From: Montifringilla adamsi
Taxonomy: Eukaryota > Chordata > Aves > Passeriformes > Passeridae
DNA: 64,000 nt
Assembly (NCBI GenBank): GCA_017590115.1
Contig: JAGGNK010008781.1
Coordinates: 1,768,911-1,832,910 of the forward strand
Reading direction: 5' to 3'
Below, piece by piece: positions 1 to 10,934 of this stretch; the stretch's first letter is position 1; each line of letters opens with the position of its first letter. The notes below the pieces were generated by a model. The model was not told the DNA's origin. It ran no database searches and worked only from the letters and a program-made list of their open reading frames with translations. A program made the position numbers and the translations under genes.

Positions 1-1060
1 TCACTTCAACCAGCACCAATCATTTGAACATCCTCCCCAGGCTTTGGCACAGCTGCAGGCTCCATCCCAGAGCAGCAGCAGCTGCATGCAGGCTGAGGGC
101 TGATGCACAAATCATCCCTGCTCCAACCCTGCCTGCTGCCTTCCACGGCTCAGAAACCACGGCATGCTCTGAATTCTGTGAATTCTGAATTCCCTGGTTA
201 CAGTTTTTGGCCCGTGTGCCCAGGGCTCAAAGGGTTTTCCCTGTTCCAGGGGCTCTGCTGGCTCCCCCTCTGCTGCTCTGCACCACTGAGCCCCAGAGCT
301 GTTCAGTGGGTTCCTCTCCAGCATTAATGGAGTTTTTGATTGTTTGTTGGCGTTGCTGCTCTCAGGAAATCATGAAATTTGGTGGCTGAAGCAGCTGAAT
401 GAGGAGCTGGAGGAAGCAAGAGTCAAAAACGATTAAAAGGTGGTGGTGGGAGCAGCTCCAGCACGGATGCAGGGATAAAGCAAAGCCCCAGAGAGACAGA
501 CAGGAATTTCCTTTGTGCAGCCCAGAGCAGGAGCTGGCCCCTCTGCTTTTTAAATCATTTTATCGTGGAAATGAAAACCCACAGCCCCACAAGGTTACAG
601 TGTGGGGGAGGAAGAGGGGCCGGGGTGAGGGGGTTCAGGAGCAGGGCTTCCCGGGGGAATTTCTTTTCCCACTCTGCACGGCAGTTCTGAGAGCATCTCC
701 CCTTGCCAGGGATTTTCAGGTTGCTTTTCTCCTTTTCCAAAAAGATGTGCCTGCCCTTGGCACCGTCCATCATTTGGGCTGGGGATGGGAACTTTATCTT
801 TGTTTTATCCCTTGGAGAAGGTGTCAGAGCTGCAGTGTCAGTGCAGCAGAGTTGTCCTCTGCTGCCAGCCCTCGCTGTTCCTGCAGTGCTGCAAGACAGA
901 TTCTTTATTTTTCTTAATTCCCTGAGGTTTTCTGAGGCTGTGTTGGGCATGCAGGAGCTGCTTTGAGGCACGGGCAGTCGTGTTCCCCAAACCAAGGCTG
1001 TGTTTGGGGTTTGGCAGCCCTGGAGCCTGGTCATCTCCTCCCAGTGTTCGAAAGGGGTGG
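1..1060. other. Intergenic spacer, no supported feature
   Basis: Mixed-composition DNA with short open frames on both strands. None has a recognisable domain, a credible splice context or biased codon use. I see no repeat family or RNA gene here. Confidence 0.6.
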
Positions 1061-1098
1061 ATGAGGAACAGGGAGAGCAGCTTTTTATACGGGTGGGT

Positions 1099-1338
1099 AA
1101 TGGGGAGTGGTTTTAAACTGAGAGGGGAGATTATATTTGATATTGGCAAGAAATTCTTTACTCATAGGTGGGCAGCCCTGGCACAGGTGCCCCTGGATCC
1201 CTGGCAGTGCCCAAGGCCAGGCTGGGCAGGGTTTGGAGCACCCTGAGACAGTGGGAATGTGTCCCTGCCCATGGATGGCTTGGGATAAAATGAATTTTAA
1301 GGTCATTCCAACCCAAACCATTCAATAATTCTGTGATG
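1099..1338 (+). repeat. CR1 LINE 3' end, truncated
   Basis: The order of blocks matches the CR1 3' UTR: a TTTTAAACTGAGAG block, then a TTATATTTGATATTGGCAAG block, AAATTCTTTACTCA, a 'CCCTGGCACAGGTGCCC' block, 'CCATGGATGGCTTGGG', and a terminal 'CATTCCAACCCAAACCATTC' followed by an AATTCTGTGATG tail. It is 5'-truncated, as most avian CR1 copies are, and carries no coding part. Several substitutions and small gaps suggest an old copy. Confidence 0.9.
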
Positions 1339-2005
1339 TTCACCTCTGGTGGACCCCAGCCCTCACAGGAGCTGGCGTTTGGCGTCCCTTTCATGCCACA
1401 TCTTCGTGCCACTTCTTAACCCCTCCGTGAGAGAGAATGAACCCACTTCTCCCAAAATGAAGCTCCCAAATTCAGTGTCCCATCCCTGTGTCCCATCCAC
1501 TCCCTGCACAAACCCCCAGGCAGCCGCTGAGCCTCTCCCTCACAGCTCCACTGCCTCTCCCCTCTCCCCAAAATCCCCAATTCCCCAGCAGAGACGTGCC
1601 TGTGCCTCAGCTCAACGTGTCACCGGCGTAATACCCCTGCTGCTGATTGAATTAAAGCAAGGTTCCCACTAAAACCGGGATTTGGTGACGTGTCTTAATC
1701 CCCTTTTCCCCCCCGGAGATGTGATGGGTGCTCTCCTGCTGTGCCAGGCTTTCCCCAGCTCCTGGTGGCAGCCACTGGGGAATTCAGGCGACAGGAAAAG
1801 ATGCTGCACGCTTGGGTTAGGCAAGAAAAAGAATATTTTTCTTTTTTTTTTTCCCTAGACAGGAAAATCCCACTTTATACTTGTCTCTGGTCTTCAATTT
1901 AACAAGATTTTGCTCATTTATCTCTTCAGAAAGAAATGATCCTGTGGGAAATATTTGTTGTGCTGGCTCCTCCACGGTGCTGAGAGCACAGATGAAGCAG
2001 AACAC
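1339..2005. other. Intergenic spacer, no supported feature
   Basis: C-rich spacer with scattered homopolymers, including a T run near 1842-1852. I see no gene or identifiable element. Confidence 0.55.
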
Positions 2006-2007
2006 TA

Positions 2008-2630
2008 GTGAGGGTTTTTATTTTTGTTGTGGGGGTTTTTTGGGTTTTTTCCTTATTTTGTATTTTTTTTTTTGGTTTTTTTTTTGTTTGTTTGCTTTTT
2101 CTTTGCTTTTTTTGTTTGGTTTGTTGTTTTTTGCAATTTTTTTGTTTGGTTTTGTTGGGTTTTTTTGTTTGGGGGTTTTTTTGGGGTTTTTTTTGGTTGT
2201 TTTTTTGTTTTGGTTTTTTGGGTTTTGGGTAGGTTTTTTGGGGTTTTTTTGTGTTTTTTTGTTGTTTTTTGGTTTGGTTTTTTGGGGTTTTTTTTGGGTT
2301 TTGGGTAGGTTTTTTATTTTTTGTGGGTTTTGTTTTGTTTTTGGGGTTTTTTATGTTTTGGTTTGCTTTTTCTTTGCTTTTTTTGTTTGGTTTGTTGTTT
2401 TTTGCAATTTTTTTGTTTGGTTTTGTTGGGTTTTTTTGTTTGGGGGTTTTTTTTGTGTTTTGGGGGGGTTTTGTTTTGTTTTTGGGGTTTTTTATGTTTT
2501 GGTTTATTTGGGGTTTTTTTGTTTTGGTTTTTTTTGGGGGGGGTTGTTTATTTTGGGTTTTTTGGGTTTTTTTGTTTTTTGGTTTTTGAGGTTTTTTTCC
2601 GGGTTTTTTTTTTTTTTTGGTGGTTTTATT
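2008..2630 (+). repeat. T/G low-complexity tract with internal duplication
   Basis: About 620 bases are made almost only of T and G on the + strand: T4-T10 runs separated by G2-G7 runs. A block of roughly 90 bases near 2096-2185 (TTTTCTTTGCTTTT, then GTTTGGTTTGTTG, then GCAATTTTTTTG) recurs near 2367-2455, so part of the tract has duplicated at about 271 bp spacing. G runs recur closely enough that G-quadruplex formation is possible. The long open frames across it encode only F, G, L, W, V and C on one strand and K, P, N, T and Q on the other. That is a composition artefact. Confidence 0.9.
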
Positions 2631-3328
2631 TGCACCCCAGGGAACCCTGTGGATTTCTTTACCCACATCCAAGGCAAGGCTGGCCCAGGTCTGAGCTCCC
2701 CCCGCCCCATCAGCCTTTTGCTGCCTGGATCAGAGTCAAAACAAAACCCCAGGGCTTTGCTCCCCCTCTCCCAGGGAGAATTCCCAGCCAGCCCTGCCCG
2801 GGAAGCAGCAGCAGCACTAAAGGCTTTTCGAGCCCTTGGAGAGCTCCTGCTAAAAGGTGCTCTCAAAATGAAAAATGAGATTTTCTCAGAGCAGCCCCAC
2901 CTGTGCCTCATCCATCTCCATTAGGGCCCAGGCTCACCGTGAGTTATGGCAAGTCCTTGGGAACCTCGGGGGAATTTCTTTTCCCTAATTTTGGGGGTGG
3001 TTTTTTTTTTTTTTTTTGCTTTCTGGGCAGAGCTAGCAGGGAATTCTCATCAGGAGGGAAAAAAAAAAAATAAAAATCGTTTAATGTTAATATGATGCAG
3101 CGTTTATTAAAAGGAAATATTTTGCACTTCAAAGAATCTATCAAAGGCATGAATTTGAAAACAAGCAAAACCCCTTTATCTGACCAAGAAAATCTTGTCA
3201 ATGCATTATGTGTGGGTGATGGGTAGCCAGATTTGAAACTGGGTTCCCACCAGCATGGATGTTTCCATCCACAGTCAAGGAAAGAGAGAAGAGCTCTAAA
3301 AAACACCCAATTAATAATAATAATTTTT
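2631..3328. other. Spacer with T and A runs, AT-rich part
   Basis: GC-rich spacer to about 3000, then a T run (3001-3017), an A run (3059-3070) and an AT-rich stretch to 3328. The last part, with words such as TTTAATGTTAATATGATGC, could be a weak conserved element. Nothing shows coding potential. Confidence 0.5.
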
Positions 3329-3450
3329 AAAAAATCAACATTTAACTTGAAAAAAATCAAATTTAACTTGAAAAAATCAACACTTAACTTGAAAAAATCA
3401 AATTTAACTTGAAAAAAATCAACATTTAACTTGGAAAAAATCAAGTTTGG
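3329..3450. repeat. 21-bp AT-rich tandem repeat, about 5.6 copies
   Basis: Units follow the pattern A(6-7)TCAACATTTAACTTG, alternating with A(6-7)TCAAATTTAACTTG. The copies are nearly perfect and alternate AAC/AAA, so two units may form a 42-bp dimer. Because 21 is a multiple of three, the minus strand shows a false heptad-repeat protein (repeated KLNVDFF-like words). Confidence 0.9.
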
Positions 3451-3734
3451 CCTCAAAAACGGAAACCTCTCTCTTCTGTGAGACCACCTCCTCCCCAAGG
3501 CAGGGCTGGCCTCAGGGAGGTCACTCTGAGCTCATTTTTGGGTTCTTCCAGCAGGATCAGAGCAGAGCTGGGGAGCTTTGGTGCTGCTCAAAGTTGTTGG
3601 GCTGGTGGCTTTGGAATGCTTCTCTTTGGTCTTTGAAGGTCTCCTGGGAGGGTGTTGAATTAAAGAAGGGTTTTGCCAAATCAGTTTCCTGAGACCTGGA
3701 AAAGAGTTCTTGCTTTTTTCTGCCTGTTAGAAGA

Positions 3735-3769
<35 letters not shown>

Positions 3770-3795
3770 CAACAATAATAACAACAATAATAATT
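3735..3795 (+). repeat. (AAT)n/(AAC)n microsatellite
   Basis: About ten AAT units are followed by a mixed AAC/AAT run. It opens an AT-only region that continues to 4205. Confidence 0.95.
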
Positions 3796-4205
3796 TTTGT
3801 TGTTTTATTTAATACCAATTTATTGTATAATTATTTAAATTATTATAATTTATTGCTTTAATTTATTGTACTATTATTTAAATTATTATAATAATTTATT
3901 GTTATTTTATTTAATAATAATTTATTGTACTATTACTTAAATTATAATTTATTGTTCTTTTATTTAATAATAATTTATTGTATTATTATTTAAATTATAA
4001 TAATTTACGGTTAATTTATTTAATAATAATTTATTGCTATATTATTATTTAGATTATTATAATGATTTATTGTATTATTATTATATATTATAATATATAA
4101 TAATATAATATGTGTTTTAATAATATGTTTATAATAATAATATTTTATATTATAATAATGTTAATAATAATAATTATTATTATTATTATTATATTGTTAT
4201 TACTA
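3796..4205. repeat. AT-rich tandem region (TTTATTG/TAATAATT)
   Basis: About 410 bases are almost pure A/T. Repeated TTTATTGT and TTTAATAATAATTTATTG words recur roughly every 55-65 bases to about 4080, followed by TATAATA dinucleotide-like sequence. Many words are self-complementary, so local cruciform or unwinding potential is high. Confidence 0.85.
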
Positions 4206-4689
4206 TTTTCAGAGGAGGAGGGGGGAAAATCTACACATTCCCGATTTTCACCTGGAACCTGAAAACACAATATTTGTCCTTGCTGCTGGCTGTGGTGAAA
4301 AGTTCAATTCGTGGGGCAGGGAAAAGTCACATCCTGTGCTGCTGGCCACCCTGGGACAGACTCTGACCCCATTGCCCAGCAAGAGGATGGAGATCCTGCC
4401 CTGGGAGCTGTCCCCGTGTCCCCCTGGCACCCTGGCGTGTCACAGCGCCCTGCATTCAACTTCGGGGTAAATAAGAGCCCTTTTGCAGGGAATGGGAGAA
4501 GTTAAAAGAGTTCTGGGCTTCAGCAGCCACGGAATGTTTGCTGGGCTGTGCTGGGCTCCCATCCTGCCTCCAGCCGCTCTCAGTGCTGCTGAAAGGGGTG
4601 CAAATGAGCCTGGAGGGGCTCTGGGGCCCACATGAGCCCCCCCGGCCTGGAATTTTTGGATTTTGTCTCCCCAGGTTTCTGTTTCTCCC
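4206..4689. other. Intergenic spacer, no supported feature
   Basis: GC-rich, C/T-biased spacer. No repeat family or coding signal recognised. Confidence 0.5.
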
Positions 4690-5120
4690 CTGCCACAGAG
4701 ACCTGGCTGATAAAGCAATAACTCAGCTTTATTGATTATGTCAAAGGCAGTAATTCAAGAAAGCTATTTAAATTCACAAGAGGAAGCTATGGCAATTATA
4801 AGTGTCTGCAGCAGATTATTAATCATTTTTGTTATGGCTATCAAGCCAGGAGACAGACATTTTCTGTAAGGCTTACGTGAGCCCCAGCTTTTCAGTAATG
4901 ACTCGGGCTTTGCTCTCTTATTGGTTCACAATGCTGAATAAAAATAAGCAAACTGCCTTTTTCCCCCCTAAATCGACGTGTGTAAAGCTTTACAGCACAT
5001 TGCTATAGGAGTGCACGAACTTCCAGTGGCTTAAATTAATATTCTGTTTAATCCAGCCAAATACCAACCCTGCCTTTGTACTCCCTTTCCCTTTAGTTAT
5101 TCCCAAAATAACCCTGAGAC
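4690..5120. promoter_or_regulatory. Candidate conserved non-coding element
   Basis: An AT-rich island set sharply in GC-rich spacer. It is dense in homeodomain cores (TGATTATG, CAATTATAAG, TTATTAATCA, TTAAATTAATATTC) and has an inverted CCAAT box (TTATTGGTTCAC near 4918) and an AGCTTTATTGATTATG word. It shows no low-complexity decay or coding frame. Such islands in avian intergenic DNA are often deeply conserved enhancers. That is inference from composition only. Confidence 0.35.
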
Positions 5121-5137
5121 TTGGGAGCAAAGCAAGG

Positions 5138-5268
5138 TGGCCATCCCTGGAAGTATCCAAAAACCTCACAGACGGCTTAGGGCTGTGGTTTAGTGATGGG
5201 CTTGGTGAGCCTGGAGGTTTTTTTTTCCAATCTCAATGGTTGCAATCTCAAGAACTGCTGTGAGAAGG
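5138..5268 (+). repeat. Old CR1 LINE 3' fragment
   Basis: The blocks 'CATCCCTGGAAGTATCC', 'GGGCTGTGGTTTAGTGATGG', 'CTTGGTGAGCCTGGAGGT' and 'CCAATCTCAATGGTTGCAAT' follow the CR1 subfamily 3' consensus around 'CATGGTTTAGTGG' and 'TTGGAGGTCTTTTCC'. It is diverged, and it stops immediately before the 5.27-5.85 kb minisatellite. Confidence 0.7.
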
Positions 5269-5271
5269 GAG

Positions 5272-5850
5272 GTGTGTGCCCCTGGAAGCTGTGCTGGGCT
5301 CTGGGGATGGAGAAGGGCTCAGCTGGCCCTGGTGTCTCTGTGCTGGGGATTTTGGCTGTGCCCCTGGAAGCTGTGCTGGGCTCTGGGGATGGAGAAAGGC
5401 TCAGGTGTCTCTGTGCTGGATTTTGGCTGTGCCCCTGGAAGCTGTGCTGGTTTTCTGGATGAGCTGGGGATGGAGAAGGGTTCAGCTGGCTCTGGTGTCT
5501 CTGTGCTGGGGATTTTGGCTGTGTCTCTGGAAGCTGTGCTGGTTTTCTGGGTGGGATGAGGATGGAGAAGGGCTCAGCTGGCTCAGGTGTCCTCATGGTG
5601 GAGGATTTTGGCTGTGCCCCTCAAGGTGTGCTGGTTTTCTGGTGGCTCTGGGGATGGAGAAGGGCTGAGCTGGCTCAGGTGTCCCCATGGTGGGGATTTT
5701 GGCTGTGCTGGGGATTTTGGCTGTGTCTCTGGAAGCTGTTCTGGTTTTTCTGGTGACTGGGGATGGAGAAGGGCTCAGCTGGCCCTGGCGTCCCCATGGT
5801 GGAGGATTTTGGCCGTGCTGGGGATTTTGGCTGTGCAGGATGCTGCTCCA
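5272..5850 (+). repeat. GC-rich minisatellite, 70-110-bp units, about 7 copies
   Basis: Repeats are built from 'CTGGAAGCTGTGCTGG', 'CTGGGGATGGAGAAGGGCTC', 'AGCTGGCCCTGGTGTC' and 'GTGCTGGGGATTTTGGCTGT'. Starts near 5276, 5358, 5429, 5519, 5609 and 5720 show variable unit length (about 70-110 bp) caused by gain or loss of short blocks. Open frames through it in several phases are repeat artefacts. Confidence 0.9.
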
Positions 5851-6917
5851 GGCATCCCTGCTCCCCCCTCCCTATCTCCTCTGCCCCTGGTGGAGGTTTT
5901 GGCGCTGGCTCAGCTTTCCTGTGAATATCCAGCCAGGGAAAAAGGGTTTTTTTCCACCAGTCCTGTAAATTACCACTTCCCTCTGGCTCCCGGTGAGCCC
6001 CAGAGCTGATAATTCCAGCAGGTTGGAGCCGGGCAGCCCTGGCTGAGGGCCAGTTCCCCATTTATATTCGGGCAGGGCTTTTTTTTCAGCAAGGCAGTTA
6101 AGCAGAACATTCCTCTATAAAAAGCTGCAAAAGAGATCAGAGCAGCTCTCCCTCTCATCTTCCATCTCCTCTGCTTAGTGACCTAGAACTAAATGTTTTA
6201 TTATTAGAAGGAAAAAAAAATTGTAATATAGACATAGATATATATTTTCAAGGCAGGTCTTTGATGCAGGATTTTAGGAGGGCAGGATGGGAGGGGATGC
6301 TGGCATGGGGTCACTTGCTGAAGAGGATAAGGAGCCCAGAGCATCCTCTGCAGGGGATGAGGGCTGTGAGGTCCCTCTGAGCTTCCATCCCAAGCTGGGG
6401 CTTGGGAGGAGCAGCCTTGCTTTGGGGGGCTCTGCAGAGTGGGAGCCTCCCTGTGGACACCTGGGCAGAGCCCAGCTTTGATATTTGTCCCTTGTCAAAG
6501 CAGGATTGTGGGGTGGGAGCTGCAGGACAGCTGGGGGACGTTGTCCTGATGGTCCTGAGTGACCCGAGCAGGGGGGGACCTGCTGTCCTCCAAACTGCAG
6601 CAATACACCCTCTTGGCACAATTCCTCCTCCCTTCCCTCAGAGTTGTGCTGGTTTTGATTAAATACCTCATCAAACATTTATTTTGCCTGAAAGGAAGCT
6701 TTTGTTCTCGTTCTGGGGCCTTTCGGTTATAAAAACTTCAGCCAAAATCACTTCATTAAAAATGTGCTTTTTCCTGCTCTGCTGTCTGGGAGCTGCTCTG
6801 AGGTGCAGGACAGGGGCTCTGCAGGGACAGCACAGCCTGGGTGTGCCACCTGGGAGGGACACAGGTCTTTGGGAAGCAACAGCTCCTCCAAAAATGCCTC
6901 CAGCAGCAAGAGCTCTT
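5851..6917. other. Intergenic spacer
   Basis: GC-rich spacer with a short AT-rich patch at 6180-6250 (ATGTTTTATTATTAG, TAATATAGACATAGATATAT). No gene or known repeat is recognised. Confidence 0.5.
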
Positions 6918-6918
6918 C

Positions 6919-6977
6919 TAGAATCATAGAACATCTCAGGCTGGAAGGGACCTGGAAGGATCATCCACACCAGCTCA
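6919..6977 (-). repeat. Short CR1 terminus, minus orientation
   Basis: 'AGAATCATAGAAC' followed by 'CAGGCTGGAAGGGACCTGG' and 'ATCATCCACACCAG' is the reverse complement of a CR1 3' terminus with its ATTCTATGATT tail. Only about 60 bases survive. An A-rich run follows at 7025-7050. Confidence 0.8.
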
Positions 6978-7204
6978 GTGGTGAGCCAGGATTTTTCCTT
7001 TTGGCTCTAATTTACCCTCAGAGTAAAAAAAAAAAAAAAAAAACAAAAAACGTGATGCATAAATTGGTCACATCAGCACAGGTCACTAAAGGATGTGTGA
7101 CCAGGAGTGAAAAGGAAACAGAAAATGAAAAAAAGAAAACTAAGCTTGTTTAGTTTAAACGAAAGGTGGGTTTTTTTGTGAAGATGCTCTGCTAACAGCC
7201 ACAG

Positions 7205-7640
7205 ACAGGCAGGGCTTTTTCTTTCTCTCTCCCCCCAAAATCAGCTCTCCATGGATGAAAAGTGGACCTTTTCTCTCTCTCTCTCTCTCCCCCAATATCA
7301 GCTCTCCATGGATGACAAGTGGACTTTTCTCTCTCTCTCCCCAATATCCATTCTCCATGGATGAAAAGTGGACTTTTTCTCTCTCTCTCTCTCTCCCCCA
7401 ATATCAGTTCTCCACGGGTGACAAGTGGACTTTCTCTCTCTCTCTCTCTCCCCCAATATCAGCTCTCCATGGATGACAAGTGGACTTTTCTCTCTCTCTC
7501 CCCAATATCCATTCTCCATGGACGAAAAGTGAACTTTTTTTCTCTCTCTCCCCAATATCAGCTCCCCATGGATGACAAGTGGACTTTTTCTCTCTCTCTC
7601 CCCAAGATCAGCTCTCCACGGGTGACAAGTGGGCCCTTCC
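7205..7640 (+). repeat. Minisatellite with TC runs, about 8 copies of 50-57 bp
   Basis: Each unit has 'CCCCAATATCAGCTCTCC', then 'CATGGATGACAAGTGGAC', then a (TC)n run of varying length. Some units read CATGGATGAAAAGTGGAC or CACGGGTGACAAGTGG. Unit length varies mainly through the TC run. Open frames rich in SLSLSP (plus strand) or ERERE (minus strand) are artefacts. Confidence 0.92.
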
Positions 7641-8735
7641 CCAGGCTCTGTGCTGAGTGCTGCTGTACCTTGGGGAGCTAAAAATGGCAATGTAGAGGCG
7701 AGCTGTTCCTCGCCTTGCTGAGCACAGGGCTTTTATTTTCACTCTAAGACAGCAGCTATAAACAGCTATTAGAGATTCTCCTGCAAGAGTCCAACAAGCT
7801 TTGGGTTCTGTCCCAGTTATGGAGTGTCAGGATGGAAATGATTAATGCTGTGATAGCAAATGACAGGGAGAGAGGTTTTTCCTGGGGGAATTGCCCTGAA
7901 AATGTATTTTGCTGGAGGAGCTGGTACTGGCATGTCCTGGCAGGTTGTGCCGTGGTGAATTCTCAGGTTTTTCCATTTTTCCTATCCTAATTTTCCAAGG
8001 AAACCTTTTATTTTCTGGTGGTTCCCAAGAGGCATTGCCTAACGAGGTTTCACCCAGGTGCACAGGGATGCAGTGATGGGCTGCAGTGGAGATGGAGAGA
8101 GGAGCAGCAGCTAAAAACTGTTGCTCCTTTGGAATACTTTTAGATTTCTTTCCTAAAATGTAAATATCTCTTCAATAAATGGCCTTGCTGTCTTGTGGCC
8201 TGGGTTTTGGTTGGTCAGTTCATCTTTCCTTGTCCTTTTAGTACAGGGAGGGATGGGTTGCACAGGTGGGAAGGAAGGCAGGCTGAAAAAGTGCTGCAAT
8301 TCCCCCTTTTCCTCTCGTAATGGTGGTGGAACTAACAGGCAGAGCCTGTGCTTTGCAAGCAAACATCTCAGAGCTGATGGATGCTGCCATTTCACTCTGC
8401 ATCACTTGGGCTGGGGTTTTATTTGTGCTGTACAAGCTCTCCCTTCCATTAGCACCAATGTCTTTAGGTCTCATTTTCACATCAATTTTGCTGTTCTGGC
8501 TCCCAAGAGCAGCGATGCTTCCAGCTGCTGCTCAGGGCTGCAGTGTCAGAGGAGCAGCCACCCCGCAGGACGTGCAGGTGGAGGGGTGGCACTGCCAGCC
8601 CTGGGAGTCTGCAGTGGGCCAAAGGATCTGCAAGTCAGGCAGGAGATGCTCTGAATGGACTGGGCACCGACTGCATTTTTATTTCTTGTGTCTCGTGTGA
8701 GACAAGCTCTTGTGTACAAGCTCTGCTGTGCCAGT
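7641..8735. other. Intergenic spacer
   Basis: Mixed spacer with no recognised repeat family, RNA gene or splice-flanked open frame. Confidence 0.5.
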
Positions 8736-8738
8736 TAA

Positions 8739-8880
8739 AAAAAAAAAAAACACACACAAAAAAACAAAAAAAAAAAACAAAGACAAAAACAAAACAAAAA
8801 AAACCACACACACACGCACAAAAAAAAACCCCCAAAAAACAAACAAACAAACAAAAAAACCCCAAAAACCAACAAACCCA
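8739..8880. repeat. A/C low-complexity tract
   Basis: A runs are broken by single or short C runs, with CACACACACACGCACA near 8803-8820 and (ACAA)n near 8840. Its composition is the reverse complement of the 2.0-2.6 kb T/G tract. Confidence 0.9.
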
Positions 8881-10934
8881 GGAGAAGATTTCCTGCAGAC
8901 AACCCCCAGACAGCCTGCTCCAGCTGGAAATCTTCACCACTCACTCGCTGTGACCTCCTGGGCTGTGGGGCAGGGAAAGCAGCTTGGTGCTTCTCACAAA
9001 CAGCATCTCACAGGAGACAGGAGGTGTGGAGGGAGAGCAGCCCCAGGGTAACCCTGCTCCACACAGCCCACTCCCTCCTGGCACTGCTGGCACTTCCACT
9101 GCAGCACCCTGGGCATGGGATGTGGCAAGGACCCCCCTGTGCATCGTTTGAGGAGCTTCAGCCAGAAATGTCAGAGGGAAAAAAAAGTGCATTTGTGGGG
9201 GTACATGGCATGCTGGTGGGAGACTTTCTGGTGAATGTGGAGGGGCAAATTGAGGCAACGAAGTCCAGCTGGTTTTGGGAACTGGGAGACACCCAGAGAT
9301 CACCCAGGTTTCAGATCTGGTGTGCCTTCCCTGCTACCTTTGCCTCTGAGAAGCAATGGGAAAGGTGTAGAAAGAGTGGATGGCTCTTGAATCTGAGAAA
9401 TGTTGGAAATGCCTTGTGTTTTGTGGGTTTTAATGAAAAGAGCACGTTGCCTCTCTGCCCTTTTTGGCTCTCAGATGTTTTTTGTCTGCACTCCCTGTTT
9501 TGCTGCAGACAATCCCCAAACCTGTATTTGTCTGGGAGAGCTGATGAGCACAGGGACAAAACCCACTGGGATTTACCCCAGGATGAATGACTGGGCTCCA
9601 TGGCCCAATCTGCATTTTTATTGCTCTCCTGAAGCCCCAGCAGCATCATGAGGATGAGGAGGGAGCAGGACCAGACTATCCCAGGTACAGCCAAATGGCT
9701 GGAGAGGTTTCAGGGGAGATGTGGGGCCAAAATTGTGGCTGCAGCCACCCCAGGGCTGTCCCCAGGGCTGTGCTCTGCCATCCCCAGCAGCACAGGGCCC
9801 TTTCCCTTTGGCACAGCGACAGGGTAATTAATTTCAGAGCCATTGTGCTGCAGTGGCAGGCACTGATTTATAGCCCAGGGAACAGCTTCTGGTTCAAAGT
9901 GCACATCCGTTGTGTTAATGCTCCATGATCTTTACCCCCGTGAGGAAATGGCAGAGAATGAGGAGATTATTGCCACCAGACTGGGCTCCCAGCATTTCCA
10001 TGAGAAAGGCAGTGCAGATGGAGGCTGGGCTGTGCATACAGAGCAGCCTCCCTGCCCTGCATCCCAGCCTTCCCCAAGGATGGAGCTGCTCAGGGAGTGT
10101 TGGGCACACGGTCCCTGCACCAGCTGCTGTTCCCTTTTGCTGCTGGGGTTTTTTCCCATCCATTTTTGTGGATTAATTTTGCTGCTGAAAGGCACTTTAG
10201 GAAAGGCTTGTGATGTGACAGGTCAGGGGAGGAAATCCTGGTAACTGCCCGGCTCCTCTGGGATCAGGGGTGTCCAAATTCTTCCTTTTCCCAAGGAAAA
10301 GCCTTGGAGGGGCAGGTGGATGAGTGGCTGAGGGGGGGATTGCCAGTTCCTGGGCAGCTCCTGCCAGGAGCCATCCCAACCCTCACTTCAGCAGCTTTGG
10401 GAAACTGCTTTTCCATGTGCAGTCTGTGAGCTGGGCAAGCCATTCCCCCGGCAGGGAAAACATCTCTTTTCACTGGATTGATTTTCTGCTGTTTGCTGGC
10501 AGAGATTTCACCCCTGAGCTCTGGTGAGGCAGGCAGGCAGGGCTGGGGCCCTGGGAGCATCTCTGCATCTGCACCAAGCCCAGCTCCCCTTCTCTGCCAC
10601 CAGAGCTGACTGACTCCACCAAACCTTTCGAGGGGTTTGGCTTTTCCCCCCCCCAAATCTTTGGCTTTTGGCAAAGTAGGTCCCTGGGCAGGCAGAAATG
10701 CTGCATTCCCTCCCAGGAGCTGCTGCAGGAGCCTGGGAGAAGGATGGTGATGATGTCAGGTCTGTAGGGAAGGTCTTTTTTTGGAAACACTCATCAGCCC
10801 CTGGCTGAGATTTCCTTTGGGGAAGATTTGTGGCTGCACTGGGGTGATTCAAGGTAATTCACCCCAGGGATCAGCTCAGATCCTGGGTTGCCTCAGCTGG
10901 GCTTGGCTCAAACACAAAATATATGGAACAGGAG
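8881..10934. other. Intergenic spacer, no supported feature
   Basis: About 2 kb of GC-balanced spacer. Open frames up to 188 codons exist but have no domain, no repeat-independent signature and no splice context. I see no CR1 fragment here. Confidence 0.5.

Noticed and set aside
1881..2924. 347-codon + strand open frame rich in F, G, L, W
   Set aside because: It lies over the T/G low-complexity tract. Its composition follows directly from T and G codons, and overlapping frames look the same.
2944..3498. 184-codon minus-strand frame with heptad-like KLNVDFF repeats
   Set aside because: The heptad comes from a 21-bp AT-rich tandem repeat. The rest is homopolymer-derived.
5177..5757. Several overlapping open frames of 66-139 codons on both strands
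   Set aside because: All cross the GC-rich minisatellite, and frames stay open in several phases at once.
7155..7690. Open frames with SLSLSP or ERERE repeats
   Set aside because: Products of the TC-containing minisatellite.
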